A stretch of DNA of 57,193 nucleotides from an uncultured Bacteroidales bacterium (GTDB lineage Bacteria; Bacteroidota; Bacteroidia; Bacteroidales; Muribaculaceae). The notes under the pieces were generated by a model. It worked only from the letters and a program-made list of their open reading frames with translations. It did no database searches and was not told the DNA's origin. Made by a program: the position numbers and the translations under genes. Positions 17,208 to 25,567 of this stretch are shown here, piece by piece. Positions within the stretch are counted from its first letter, which is position 1, and every line of letters begins with the position of its first letter. The stretch spans positions 1-57,193 of the forward strand of contig CADBBK010000015.1 in assembly GCA_902792895.1 (NCBI GenBank). The letters run 5' to 3'.

Positions 17208-17220
17208 CACTCGAATTTTA

Positions 17221-17238
17221 ATGTGTGCGCAAAAATGA
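17221..17238 (+). other. Possible five-codon leader frame overlapping the ddl start
   Basis: ATG TGT GCG CAA AAA TGA encodes MCAQK. Its stop overlaps the ddl start codon as ATGA. It could couple ddl translation to re-initiation. It is short enough to be chance; no ribosome-binding signal supports it. Confidence 0.25.
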
Positions 17239-18236
17239 ATTTCACTAAAAGAACCATAGCCATCGTTTGTGGTGGCGACTCCTCGGAATATGAGGTATCC
17301 CTGCGCTCGGCACAGGGCATTGACTCGGCGTTTGACCACGAGCGTTATGACGTTTATATTGTCATGATCAGGAAGAATGACTGGCATGTGAACCTGCCCG
17401 ACGGCAGCACGCCCGTAATCGACAAGAACGACTTCTCGTTCATGAAGGGTGATGAGAAAATCTGCTTCGACTATGCCTATATCACCATCCACGGCACTCC
17501 GGGCGAGAACGGTGTGCTTCAAGGCTACTTTGACATGATTGACCTGCCTTATTCGACCTGTAATGTGCTGGTCGAGGCATTGACGTTCCACAAGTTTGCC
17601 CTGAACAACTATCTGAAGGCATTCGGCTGCTCGGTGCCCGACAGCATTCAGGTGCGCCGCGGTGTGCCCCATGGCTGGACTGCCGAGAAGGTGAAGGATT
17701 ATCTGGGCATGCCTTGCTTTGTTAAACCGACTGCCGACGGGTCGAGTTTCGGCGTAACCAAGGTGAAGAGCTGTGACCAGTTGGATGAGGCCATGGAGTT
17801 TGCGTTCAAGCAGTGCGACAACGTGATGATCGAGCGTTTCCTGGACGGCACCGAGGTTACAGTAGGGTGCTATAAGACTAAGGAAAAATCGGTTGTCTTC
17901 CCCGTGACCGAGGTGGTGACCGCCAACGAGTTCTTTGACTACGATGCCAAGTACAACGGCCAGGTGGAGGAAATTACCCCTGCACGCATCAGCGATGAAT
18001 TGACAGCCGCCCTGCAGACCGAGACGTCACGCATCTATGACATCCTGCACTGCAACGGCATCATCCGCATTGACTACATCATCACCAAGAACCCCGACGG
18101 CAGTGACCACATCAACCTGCTGGAGATTAACACCACGCCTGGCATGACCGTTACTAGCTTCATCCCCCAGCAAGTCCGCGCCGCCGGCCTCTCCCTGACC
18201 GACGTCCTCACCGACATCGTCGAGAACCAGTTCTAG
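17235..18236 (+). CDS. ddl: D-alanine--D-alanine ligase
   Basis: A 333-residue cytoplasmic ATP-grasp ligase joining two D-alanines for peptidoglycan. The N-terminal IAIVCGGDSSEYEVSL segment (family GGxSxExxVSL), the ATP-grasp stretch FVKPTADGSSFGV, the loop VTEVVTANEFFDYDAKY and the metal-binding C-terminal block LLEINTTPGMTVTSFIPQQ are all present. The start at 17235 (MNFTKR) is chosen because it fits the family N terminus and the promoter at 17200. It is divergent from murF, which uses its product. Confidence 0.95.
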   Translation: MNFTKRTIAIVCGGDSSEYEVSLRSAQGIDSAFDHERYDVYIVMIRKNDWHVNLPDGSTPVIDKNDFSFMKGDEKICFDYAYITIHGTPGENGVLQGYFDMIDLPYSTCNVLVEALTFHKFALNNYLKAFGCSVPDSIQVRRGVPHGWTAEKVKDYLGMPCFVKPTADGSSFGVTKVKSCDQLDEAMEFAFKQCDNVMIERFLDGTEVTVGCYKTKEKSVVFPVTEVVTANEFFDYDAKYNGQVEEITPARISDELTAALQTETSRIYDILHCNGIIRIDYIITKNPDGSDHINLLEINTTPGMTVTSFIPQQVRAAGLSLTDVLTDIVENQF

Positions 18237-18262
18237 TACTGAAAGGCACGAGTTTTTGACCG

Positions 18263-19324
18263 ATGGGTACTCAGCAATTTGTGGTATTTGATAAAGGCAT
18301 GACCAGTATTGTTAAAGGTTTTGCCATAATCTTTATGATGCTGTTACATTGCTATGGTCATGAAAACTATGATGTTTCATTGAACTATGATCATGCTTTG
18401 GTTGATACCTTTCGGAGTTCCTTTAAGGTGTGCGTGGGAATGTTTGTTTTTCTAGTAGGCTATGGGTATGCTTTCTCTAAGACGAAGGATTTGAAATATA
18501 GCCTACAGCACATCAAGAAGTTGCTGATACCTTTTTGGACTATACTTTTTGTCTTCACACTGCCTTTTTGTTTTGATGTCGTAATAAGTAAAGGCATCAA
18601 AATAGCCGTTTTCAATTTGTTCGGTATTGATTCTTGTTACAATTACTATAGTTGGTTTGTATATTTCTTTATCTATGCAATGTGTGTGATGCCTTTTGTC
18701 TCAAGGTTTATCAACAAGAGGCCAATACGAAATGCAATTATAGTAATAGTTCTAGCCAGTTTTTTGATGGTGCTAGTACACGAGATTCCTCGAGGTTTAG
18801 CTTTTTTTGGTATCGAGGTTCCTGATGTAGTTGATAATAAGCCCCATTTAGCTTTATTCAATTGTTTAATGATGACACCGAATATGGTAATGGGATATCT
18901 GTTTGCTCATCAGGGCTATTATGAACGAATAAAGCTCTCAGCTTTCTCAAAAGCGACGGCAATTGTGATGTGTCCGTTGGTCGTTGTTGGCTGTTTAGTA
19001 GCGAGGCACTATACATTGTTTGGATGGAATCCTTTTGATATGGATATTTTCTATGCTCCTCTTGTTATTGGTGCTATAGTTGTACTATTCAATGTTTTTA
19101 AATGGCCTATTCTCCGGAAAATAATGATTAAGGCAGGTGAAGTCAGTGTCTATATGTGGTTTTTCCATGCTTTGTTTTATACTAAAGCGGTAAGATGGTT
19201 TTATCAGCCAGCAATTACGCTATTTAACGATGTTAATCTTGTCGTTTTGTGGACGATAGTCTTTACTTTTTTTGTTTCGTGGTTGATCAAGAGTTCTGTA
19301 GATCTGGTTATAAAAAAGCTGTAA
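18263..19324 (+). CDS. Acyltransferase-3-family membrane protein (AT-rich)
   Basis: A 353-residue multi-pass membrane protein of the acyltransferase-3 family (OafA/YrhL type), which usually O-acetylates cell-surface sugars. It has about ten hydrophobic segments and the N-terminal pattern KGFAIIFMMLLHCYGH with a conserved His in the first membrane helix, followed by a second segment VCVGMFVFLVGYGYAFS. It starts 26 nt after ddl. The DNA is visibly richer in A and T than both neighbours, which suggests recent acquisition. The acceptor is unknown; placement beside ddl and murF does not prove a peptidoglycan role. Confidence 0.78.
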   Translation: MGTQQFVVFDKGMTSIVKGFAIIFMMLLHCYGHENYDVSLNYDHALVDTFRSSFKVCVGMFVFLVGYGYAFSKTKDLKYSLQHIKKLLIPFWTILFVFTLPFCFDVVISKGIKIAVFNLFGIDSCYNYYSWFVYFFIYAMCVMPFVSRFINKRPIRNAIIVIVLASFLMVLVHEIPRGLAFFGIEVPDVVDNKPHLALFNCLMMTPNMVMGYLFAHQGYYERIKLSAFSKATAIVMCPLVVVGCLVARHYTLFGWNPFDMDIFYAPLVIGAIVVLFNVFKWPILRKIMIKAGEVSVYMWFFHALFYTKAVRWFYQPAITLFNDVNLVVLWTIVFTFFVSWLIKSSVDLVIKKL

Positions 19325-19346
19325 TATCCTACTAATAAAATACAAG

Positions 19347-19387
19347 AATGCACCGCTATCAAAATACTATCTGATGGCGGTGCATTT
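19347..19387. terminator. Bidirectional terminator between acyltransferase and pullulanase genes
   Basis: A 10-bp stem (AATGCACCGC with GCGGTGCATT) lying between two convergent stop codons, with a short U-tract (ATTT) on the plus strand. Confidence 0.65.
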
Positions 19388-19403
19388 CGATTCGTGGTTG
19401 CTG

Positions 19404-21317
19404 TTAGTTGTGGAGGATGATGGCGCTTTGGGCGGGGATGGTTACCTTGCCGCCTTTGACTACGGTTAGGCCGGCCTGGTCGCACTTGATGTTGCGGCAG
19501 ACGACGGTGTAGGTGCCCTCGGGAATCTCGATGGTGCGGGCGCGCTTGTGGGCGTTGAAGGCCACATAGATGTCTCCCCACTGTTCGCCGGGCACGTTGC
19601 GTCCGTTGATGTGATAAGCAACGAGGCAATTTTGCGTCGGCAGGAAGTCGAGGTTGCGGCGCACCATGTCGGCACTGCCCATGTGGAAGGCGGGATGTGC
19701 CTTGCGCATGGCAATCAAACCCTTATAGTACTCCATTACCTGCGGGTAACACTCCAGGTTGTCCCAGTCCAGATGGTTAATGCTGTCGGGACTCTCGTAA
19801 CTGTTGTGCACACCCTTCTTGTCGCGCAGCATCTCCTCGCCGCTGAGCAGGAACGGCACGCCCTGTGAAGTCAGTACCACGGTCTGGGCCATCAGGTCCA
19901 GACGGATGAGTTCGTCGACGGTGATGCCCTTGACGCTGGCCTTGAGACGGTCCACAAGGCACATGTCGTCATGGCAACTCACGTAGGCAATCATCTGGGT
20001 GGGTTCCAGTGCATAGGGCGCCTTGCTGTAGTTCACCTGACTGTAGTCCACACCGGGATGCTGGATGGCACCCACGATGCCGAACTTGATGCTCTCTTCG
20101 TTGCCCTTGACACCGCCCAGGAAGGCAGCCTTGCTGTTGCTGTCCCACGGACCGCGCAGCGCATCGCGCATCTCGTCGCTGAAGGCGGCGATGCCCGGCA
20201 TCTTGTTGATGTTGGCCTTCATGGCCAGTTCTCCTGAGTAGGCGCAACTGCCGGCACTCCAGCCCTCACCATAGATGAAGATGTCGTTGGGCACAGCGGC
20301 GCGGATGGCGTTCATCGTCTCGACGTCATGTACGCCCATCAGGTCGAAGCGGAAACCATCGATGTGGTATTCCTCAACCCAATACTTCACGCTCTCAATC
20401 ATGAACTGACGCATGCCCTCGCGCTCGCTTGCCGTCTCGTTGCCGCAACCGCTGCCGTTGCTGTAGGATCCGTCGGCATTCTTGCGGTAGTAATAGTCGG
20501 GGCGCGTGCGCTGGAAGTTACTGCCATCAATGTTCCAGGTGTGGTTGTACACCACGTCGAGGATAACTTTGATACCGGCCTTGTGCAGGGCCTGCACCAT
20601 CTGTTTGAACTCGTTGATGCGCACCTCGGGCTTGTAGGGGTCGGTGGAGTAGCCTCCCTCGGGCACGTTGTAGTTCACGGGGTCATAGCCCCAGTTGTAC
20701 TGCGGCTCGTCAAGGCGCGTCTCATCGACCGAGGCATAGTCAAACGACGGCAGGATGTGCACTGCGTTCACACCAAGCGCCTTCAGGTGCTCGATGGCCC
20801 GCGGCTCGGTCAAGGCGAGGAATTTTCCCTTGTGCTCGATGCCGCTCGACTCATCGATGGAGAAGTCGCGGTGGTGCATCTCATAGAGAATGAGGTCTTT
20901 GGCGGGAATGACGGGGCGTCTGTCGGTTTGCCAACCTTGAGGATTGGTGCCACTCATGTCCACGATGGCGCCTCGCTTGCCGTTCACGCCCACGGCAGTG
21001 GCCCAGACACCCGGGCACTCACCGTAGAACTTGCCATTGTACTTCACATCGAAGGTGTAGAACTTACCCTTCAGGTCGCCCTTGACAGTTGTCTGCCACA
21101 GGGTACCACCCGCTTGGGCGCGCTTCATGTTGATGGTCTTGACGGGTTTGCCGCCCAAACCATCCTTGTAGATGCGCAGTTTCACCTGCTGGGCATCCTC
21201 ATTGGTCTCGACCGAGAACGCCGTCGCACCGGGGGTGTAGTCCGCACCGGTGCGGGCGTTCAGGTTTTGTGTCAAGAGAAATGCCGCCATCATCAGTAAG
21301 AGGACGAAGCGTTTCAT
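19404..21317 (-). CDS. pulA: Type I pullulanase (GH13), secreted
   Basis: A 637-residue debranching enzyme cutting alpha-1,6 bonds of pullulan and branched dextrins. A signal peptide covers residues 1-21 (MKRFVLLL...LNA), so it is probably periplasmic or surface-exposed. An N-terminal beta domain (about 25-120) is followed by the GH13 barrel. The pullulanase signature YNWGYDP is present near residue 208. Catalytic residues are Asp325 (GFRFDLMGVHD), Glu351 (IYGEGW) and Asp450 (VSCHDD). Its ATG overlaps the stop of the upstream glucanotransferase gene by one base (TAATG), indicating translational coupling. It is the last gene of the MFS-malQ-pulA operon, probably under the LacI-type operator at 25477. 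Confidence 0.93.
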   Translation of the reverse strand: MKRFVLLLMMAAFLLTQNLNARTGADYTPGATAFSVETNEDAQQVKLRIYKDGLGGKPVKTINMKRAQAGGTLWQTTVKGDLKGKFYTFDVKYNGKFYGECPGVWATAVGVNGKRGAIVDMSGTNPQGWQTDRRPVIPAKDLILYEMHHRDFSIDESSGIEHKGKFLALTEPRAIEHLKALGVNAVHILPSFDYASVDETRLDEPQYNWGYDPVNYNVPEGGYSTDPYKPEVRINEFKQMVQALHKAGIKVILDVVYNHTWNIDGSNFQRTRPDYYYRKNADGSYSNGSGCGNETASEREGMRQFMIESVKYWVEEYHIDGFRFDLMGVHDVETMNAIRAAVPNDIFIYGEGWSAGSCAYSGELAMKANINKMPGIAAFSDEMRDALRGPWDSNSKAAFLGGVKGNEESIKFGIVGAIQHPGVDYSQVNYSKAPYALEPTQMIAYVSCHDDMCLVDRLKASVKGITVDELIRLDLMAQTVVLTSQGVPFLLSGEEMLRDKKGVHNSYESPDSINHLDWDNLECYPQVMEYYKGLIAMRKAHPAFHMGSADMVRRNLDFLPTQNCLVAYHINGRNVPGEQWGDIYVAFNAHKRARTIEIPEGTYTVVCRNIKCDQAGLTVVKGGKVTIPAQSAIILHN

Positions 21318-23998
21318 TATCTTTCGTTTTGGGTGATGAGGTCTTTCACATGGCCGTTGAACTCATCGGCCTTCATCAGTTGCTCGATGGTCATGTGCAT
21401 GCGGTAGCGCCAGTAGTGACGGGGATTGGCGGGAATGTTGATGCGCTCGGCATCGGCATCTTCAAGGCGCATCTTCTCATCGATGGCCAGCCAGTCCTGC
21501 AACGAGAGCAGGCACAGCATCGACGGGCAGGCCAGGTGGGCGCGCACAATGTCATCGGCGAGCCATCCGGGCAGCGGATGGGGAGCTGCATCATTGTGCC
21601 ACAGCGCGGTGTTGTAGTAGTCCTGGGTGCGCTCCCAGTCCTCGTCCCACCACTGCCTCATCGTGGGCATGTCGTGTGTCGAGATGGTAGCCACGCTGCG
21701 GTAGGGGTTGGCGTTGAGGTTGCCGAACTTGATATGGTTGTCCTTGGGCATCGACTGGATTTCAAGGCTCAGGATGCGCAGCTCGTTCATTACCCATGCC
21801 ACGCAATCGGGCACCATGCCCAGGTCCTCGGCACACACGAGCATGCGGGTAGCCTGTACTAGGCGAGGCAGCTTCTTCATGGCCTCGTGGTACCAGAAGT
21901 CGTTGTTGCGGCGGTAGTAGTACTCGTTGTACAGCTTGTTGAAGGCAGCCTTGTCGGTCTCGTACAGTGCCTCGTAGATGAAGTCGAACTGCACCGAGAT
22001 GCGCGGATGGTACAGCGCGGGATTCTTGCGGTCACGTACGAACAGCACGTCGCTGATGAGGGCATACAGGCCGTCGCGCAGCCAGATGTCATCCTCGCTG
22101 TTCTTGCCCTCGAACGCGGCTTCAATCTTGCGTTGTGTGTCAAACTCGGGCTTCATGCGGTAGATGTCGTCATGCACACGCTCGACATACTTCTCGCGCA
22201 CAGTGTTAGCATGCGGACCGAAGATGCGGTCCAGCACCCAGTCGGCGATAAACGGCTCGGTCATCAGCTTCTCCTGGAAGTTGAGGCCGTAGCTGCGGAT
22301 TTCATCGGCGCTCATGCCCAGCGAGGGTGAGAACTGGCCCAGCAGGCCATGTACGGCGTTGATGGGAATTTCCCAAATGCGGAAGAATCCCAGCACGTGG
22401 TCGATGCGGTAGGCATCGAAGTACTGCGCCATCTTGCGGAAACGCTTCACCCACCACTGGCAGCCGTCGGCGAGCATCACGTCCCAGTTGTAGGTCGGGA
22501 AGCCCCAGTTCTGGCCGTTGGTCGAGAAGGCGTCGGGAGGAGCACCGGCCTGGCCGTTGAGGTTGAAGTACTTGGGCTCTACCCAGGCCTCCACGCTGTC
22601 GCGGCTGATGCCGATGGGGATGTCACCCTTGAGGATGACGTGCTTGCTCTGGGCATACTCGTGGGCACCGTGCATCTGCTTGTCGAGATAGAACTGCACA
22701 TAGTACCAGAAGGCAACCTCCTTAAAGGCCTTGGTGCGCGGATTGGACATCGTGGCACGTTCCTCGTCGCTGAAGGTGTGGTGTGACGGCCACTTGGAGA
22801 ACGATGCCGTGCTATACAGGTCGCGGTAGTGGCAGAAGGCGGCATAGGGTACCAGCCAGTCTTGATTGGCGTTGAAGAACTCCTTGAACTCGTCGCCCTT
22901 GAGCACCTGGGCTCCCTCTTGGTCAAACAACAGTTTCATGTACTCGAGTTTGGCGCTGTTCACGCGCTCATAGTCGATCTGCGGCAGCACGTTGAGTTCC
23001 TTGCGCAGTTTCTCAAACTCGGCGGCACGTTTCTTGTCGGCAAGTTTGGGCAGTTGGCGCAGGTCCATGTACTGCGGATGCAGGGCATAGATGCTGATGC
23101 TGTTGTAGGGATAGCTGTCGCTCCAGGTGTGAGTGATGGTGGTATCATTGATGGGCAACACCTGCAGGGCGCGCTGGCCTGTGCTTGCCACCCAGTCCAC
23201 CATCAGCTTGAGGTCACCGAAGTCGCCCACGCCGAAACTGCCCTCGCTGCGCAGCGAGAAGATGGGCACCACGGTACCCGCCAGCTTGGCGGGGTAGAGG
23301 GGGAAGTAGGCCTGTTGCAACTCATACACAATGTGCTCACCCTCGCGCAACACGGGTAACAGCACGGTGCGGTTGTCGCCGGTCTCCCAGATTGTCGGTT
23401 TGCCCTTCTCGCCCATGATGACGAACTTGAACTCGACGAAGGCTTTCTTGAACGAGACACCATCGAGCGAGATGACCCACTCGTTGTGGTTGTGCTCGGT
23501 CATCTTCAGCGCCTTGGCGTCGTCCCAATCGCCCAGGATGGGCTCATTGCCGACCACGCCCAGCGTCTCGCCGGTGCGCAGCTGCGGTGCACGCACCTTG
23601 AGCTGCACAATGGTGGAATATTTGCTCTTGGCCATGGGTTGCTTGGTACGCAGCGCCACGCAGTCGGTAAATGCCGAGCTGTACAGGTAGCTGTCGTCGG
23701 GCATGTCGTTCCAGTGGTCATAGGTGATGTAGCGGTTGGCCTTGGCGGCATTCAGGTCCAGACGGTGGGGCACAACGGTCCACTCGTGGCGCATCTGCTT
23801 GCCGTCACGTTCCACACTGTAGTAGTAATCGACTTGGCCTGCCTTGGCGGGGATATCCAGGTCACATTTCCACATCTTGTCACTGGCGGACTTCATGACA
23901 TGGCTGGTCACTTGTCCGTCCTCTCCGTTATTCACGATATTGAGCACCAGGTTCTCACCGTAAACGGTGCGGTACTCGATGTTGAATCTAACTTTCAT
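21317..23998 (-). CDS. malQ: 4-alpha-glucanotransferase (GH77) with tandem CBM20 domains
   Basis: An 893-residue cytoplasmic amylomaltase that transfers alpha-1,4-glucan segments between malto-oligosaccharides. There is no signal peptide. Two starch-binding CBM20-like domains occupy about residues 1-110 and 125-240 (the second with LGVVGNEPILGDWDDAKAL), followed by a GH77 barrel. Catalytic candidates are Asp533 (YRIDHVLGFFR), Glu724 (CAEDLGMVPDCV) and Asp776 (STHDMPTMRQWW). This long form, with N-terminal CBM20 domains, is the usual Bacteroidota type and resembles plant DPE2. It follows the MFS gene by 26 nt and overlaps pulA by one base. It would process sugars delivered by the MFS transporter. 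Confidence 0.94.
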   Translation of the reverse strand: MKVRFNIEYRTVYGENLVLNIVNNGEDGQVTSHVMKSASDKMWKCDLDIPAKAGQVDYYYSVERDGKQMRHEWTVVPHRLDLNAAKANRYITYDHWNDMPDDSYLYSSAFTDCVALRTKQPMAKSKYSTIVQLKVRAPQLRTGETLGVVGNEPILGDWDDAKALKMTEHNHNEWVISLDGVSFKKAFVEFKFVIMGEKGKPTIWETGDNRTVLLPVLREGEHIVYELQQAYFPLYPAKLAGTVVPIFSLRSEGSFGVGDFGDLKLMVDWVASTGQRALQVLPINDTTITHTWSDSYPYNSISIYALHPQYMDLRQLPKLADKKRAAEFEKLRKELNVLPQIDYERVNSAKLEYMKLLFDQEGAQVLKGDEFKEFFNANQDWLVPYAAFCHYRDLYSTASFSKWPSHHTFSDEERATMSNPRTKAFKEVAFWYYVQFYLDKQMHGAHEYAQSKHVILKGDIPIGISRDSVEAWVEPKYFNLNGQAGAPPDAFSTNGQNWGFPTYNWDVMLADGCQWWVKRFRKMAQYFDAYRIDHVLGFFRIWEIPINAVHGLLGQFSPSLGMSADEIRSYGLNFQEKLMTEPFIADWVLDRIFGPHANTVREKYVERVHDDIYRMKPEFDTQRKIEAAFEGKNSEDDIWLRDGLYALISDVLFVRDRKNPALYHPRISVQFDFIYEALYETDKAAFNKLYNEYYYRRNNDFWYHEAMKKLPRLVQATRMLVCAEDLGMVPDCVAWVMNELRILSLEIQSMPKDNHIKFGNLNANPYRSVATISTHDMPTMRQWWDEDWERTQDYYNTALWHNDAAPHPLPGWLADDIVRAHLACPSMLCLLSLQDWLAIDEKMRLEDADAERINIPANPRHYWRYRMHMTIEQLMKADEFNGHVKDLITQNER

Positions 23999-24024
23999 GA
24001 TTTACTATATTTAGATTTTGTAGG

Positions 24025-25356
24025 TTATTTGTGCTTTTTGTCCTCGATGATGAAAACACAGACGGCGCCCACTACCAGCAGAATGCCTGCAAGCAGGAGC
24101 ATGTTGCCGTTGGATTCGGGTACAAGCTTGCCTCCAACGATATTATATAATTTTTCGCTGAGTGAAGCAGCCACAATTTGTGGGAGGCAAATAGAGCAAT
24201 TGAAGATGCCAAGCACCGTCCCCATACGCTTACTTCCTTCAAATGCGTTGGTAACAAGTGTGAAAGGATAGGCCAGCATTGCTGCCCAAGCAAAGCCAAT
24301 AAGGAAATAGGGCACAAATAATAAGTACTGGTGATGTACATATGGAACCCAGGCAAAACCCGCTGCACCAATCAGTAGCGATATAATATATCCAACTTTA
24401 ATGTTCTTGAACTTGGGCAAAACCATAGCCCACAAAATACTACCTACCGACTGAACCGCAAATACGATTCCTACCCAGTTGCGAGCATTTTGGAATCCTT
24501 CACTCGCCGCATCTAAAGTGCCCCATACATTGTTCGCGATTGTGGCATTGGTGTATGTCCACATATAGGTAAAGGCAATCCAGCAGAAGAACTGAACTAT
24601 TGCCACTTCAATGAATACTTTTACAGACTTTTTGGAGTGTTTTTTGCTGGTGGCCGTTTCGTCTAAAGCGCTTTCTTCGACTAATGTTGCCTCGCGGAAT
24701 TCCATCATCTGTTGAGGACTATATTCTTTAACATTGAAGAAAGTGTAAAGAACGCAAATAACCATAATGCCTGCACCGATGTAGAAGGACCATTTTACCG
24801 AATCGGGAATCACGCCAGGAGCAGCTACATTGGCTATGCCGATTGCCGCTAAAGCAAAAGGAGCGATATTGCCAACGAACGATCCAGCATTACAAAGCAG
24901 ACTCTGTATGCTATATGCCTTGGCTTTTTGTTTCTCGTTAACCATGTCGCCCACCATCATCTTAAAGGGTTGCATCGCCATGTTAATGCTTGTATCAAGT
25001 AGCATGAACATTACGACGCAGAAGAATACAGCATTAGCAGCTAGACCTAAATTACCAGAATTTGGAAGGAAGGTCATCACAAGAATTGCGATTAAAGTAC
25101 CAACGATGAGCCAAGGCAGTCGTCTGCCGAAGCGGTTCCAAGTCTTGTCACTAAATAAACCCACCAAGGGTTGCACAATCATGCCCATTAGAGGGGGCAC
25201 AATCCAGAAATAGCCAATCTTGTCAAGGTCAACTCCCAAGGTTGAGAAGATGCCACTGATGTTAGCTTGCTGTAGTGCAAATGCAATCTGCACCCCGAAG
25301 AAGCCGAAGCTGATGTTCCACAGCTGGTTGAATTTCAAATCCGGTTTAGCTTTCAT
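24025..25356 (-). CDS. MFS sugar transporter (maltose/malto-oligosaccharide candidate)
   Basis: A 443-residue major facilitator superfamily symporter with about 12 membrane segments, of the type related to SLC45/GPH sugar transporters. The N terminus (LWNISFGFFGVQIAFALQQ) and the loop between helices 2 and 3 (GLFSDKTWNRFGRRLPW) carry family features. It leads an operon with malQ and pulA and has a LacI-type operator (25477-25488) upstream, so maltose or short malto-oligosaccharides are the likely cargo. The DNA is somewhat more AT-rich than malQ and pulA, as is common for membrane proteins, so transfer is not required to explain it. Confidence 0.88.
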   Translation of the reverse strand: MKAKPDLKFNQLWNISFGFFGVQIAFALQQANISGIFSTLGVDLDKIGYFWIVPPLMGMIVQPLVGLFSDKTWNRFGRRLPWLIVGTLIAILVMTFLPNSGNLGLAANAVFFCVVMFMLLDTSINMAMQPFKMMVGDMVNEKQKAKAYSIQSLLCNAGSFVGNIAPFALAAIGIANVAAPGVIPDSVKWSFYIGAGIMVICVLYTFFNVKEYSPQQMMEFREATLVEESALDETATSKKHSKKSVKVFIEVAIVQFFCWIAFTYMWTYTNATIANNVWGTLDAASEGFQNARNWVGIVFAVQSVGSILWAMVLPKFKNIKVGYIISLLIGAAGFAWVPYVHHQYLLFVPYFLIGFAWAAMLAYPFTLVTNAFEGSKRMGTVLGIFNCSICLPQIVAASLSEKLYNIVGGKLVPESNGNMLLLAGILLVVGAVCVFIIEDKKHK

Positions 25357-25412
25357 AATCGTTGATTTTTATGTTTATGTGATAATTTTATTCTAATTGG
25401 GTTAAGCACCTA

Positions 25413-25420
25413 CAAAAATA
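25413..25420 (-). promoter_or_regulatory. Promoter -7 box of the MFS-malQ-pulA operon
   Basis: TATTTTTG on the minus strand, identical to the susC -7 box. No TTTG -33 box is visible. The operator begins 56 nt upstream, exactly as at susC. Confidence 0.65.
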
Positions 25421-25476
25421 ACACAATAGCCTTTAATTTTATTATAAATAATGTGTCGCATGTTGAAAAAAACTAT

Positions 25477-25488
25477 GCAACCGATTGC
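25477..25488. promoter_or_regulatory. LacI-type operator upstream of the MFS-malQ-pulA operon
   Basis: GCAACCGATTGC within the wider perfect-armed palindrome ATGCAACCGATTGCAT. It differs by one base from the operators at 1127 and 8710 and is set at the same distance from its -7 box. Confidence 0.75.
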
Positions 25489-25501
25489 ATTGCCCGCTTT
25501 G

Positions 25502-25533
25502 TTTGGTGAAGTGCGGGGAAATGTCTAACTTTG
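25502..25533 (+). promoter_or_regulatory. Promoter of ychF
   Basis: TTTG at 25502-25505, 20 nt, then TAACTTTG at 25526-25533: a full match to the Bacteroidota sigma-ABfr consensus, in contrast to the operator-linked promoters that lack the -33 box. It is only 13 nt from the operator at 25477. Confidence 0.75.
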
Positions 25534-25567
25534 CAGGCTGGAATATAAACAAAACAAGATATAGACT

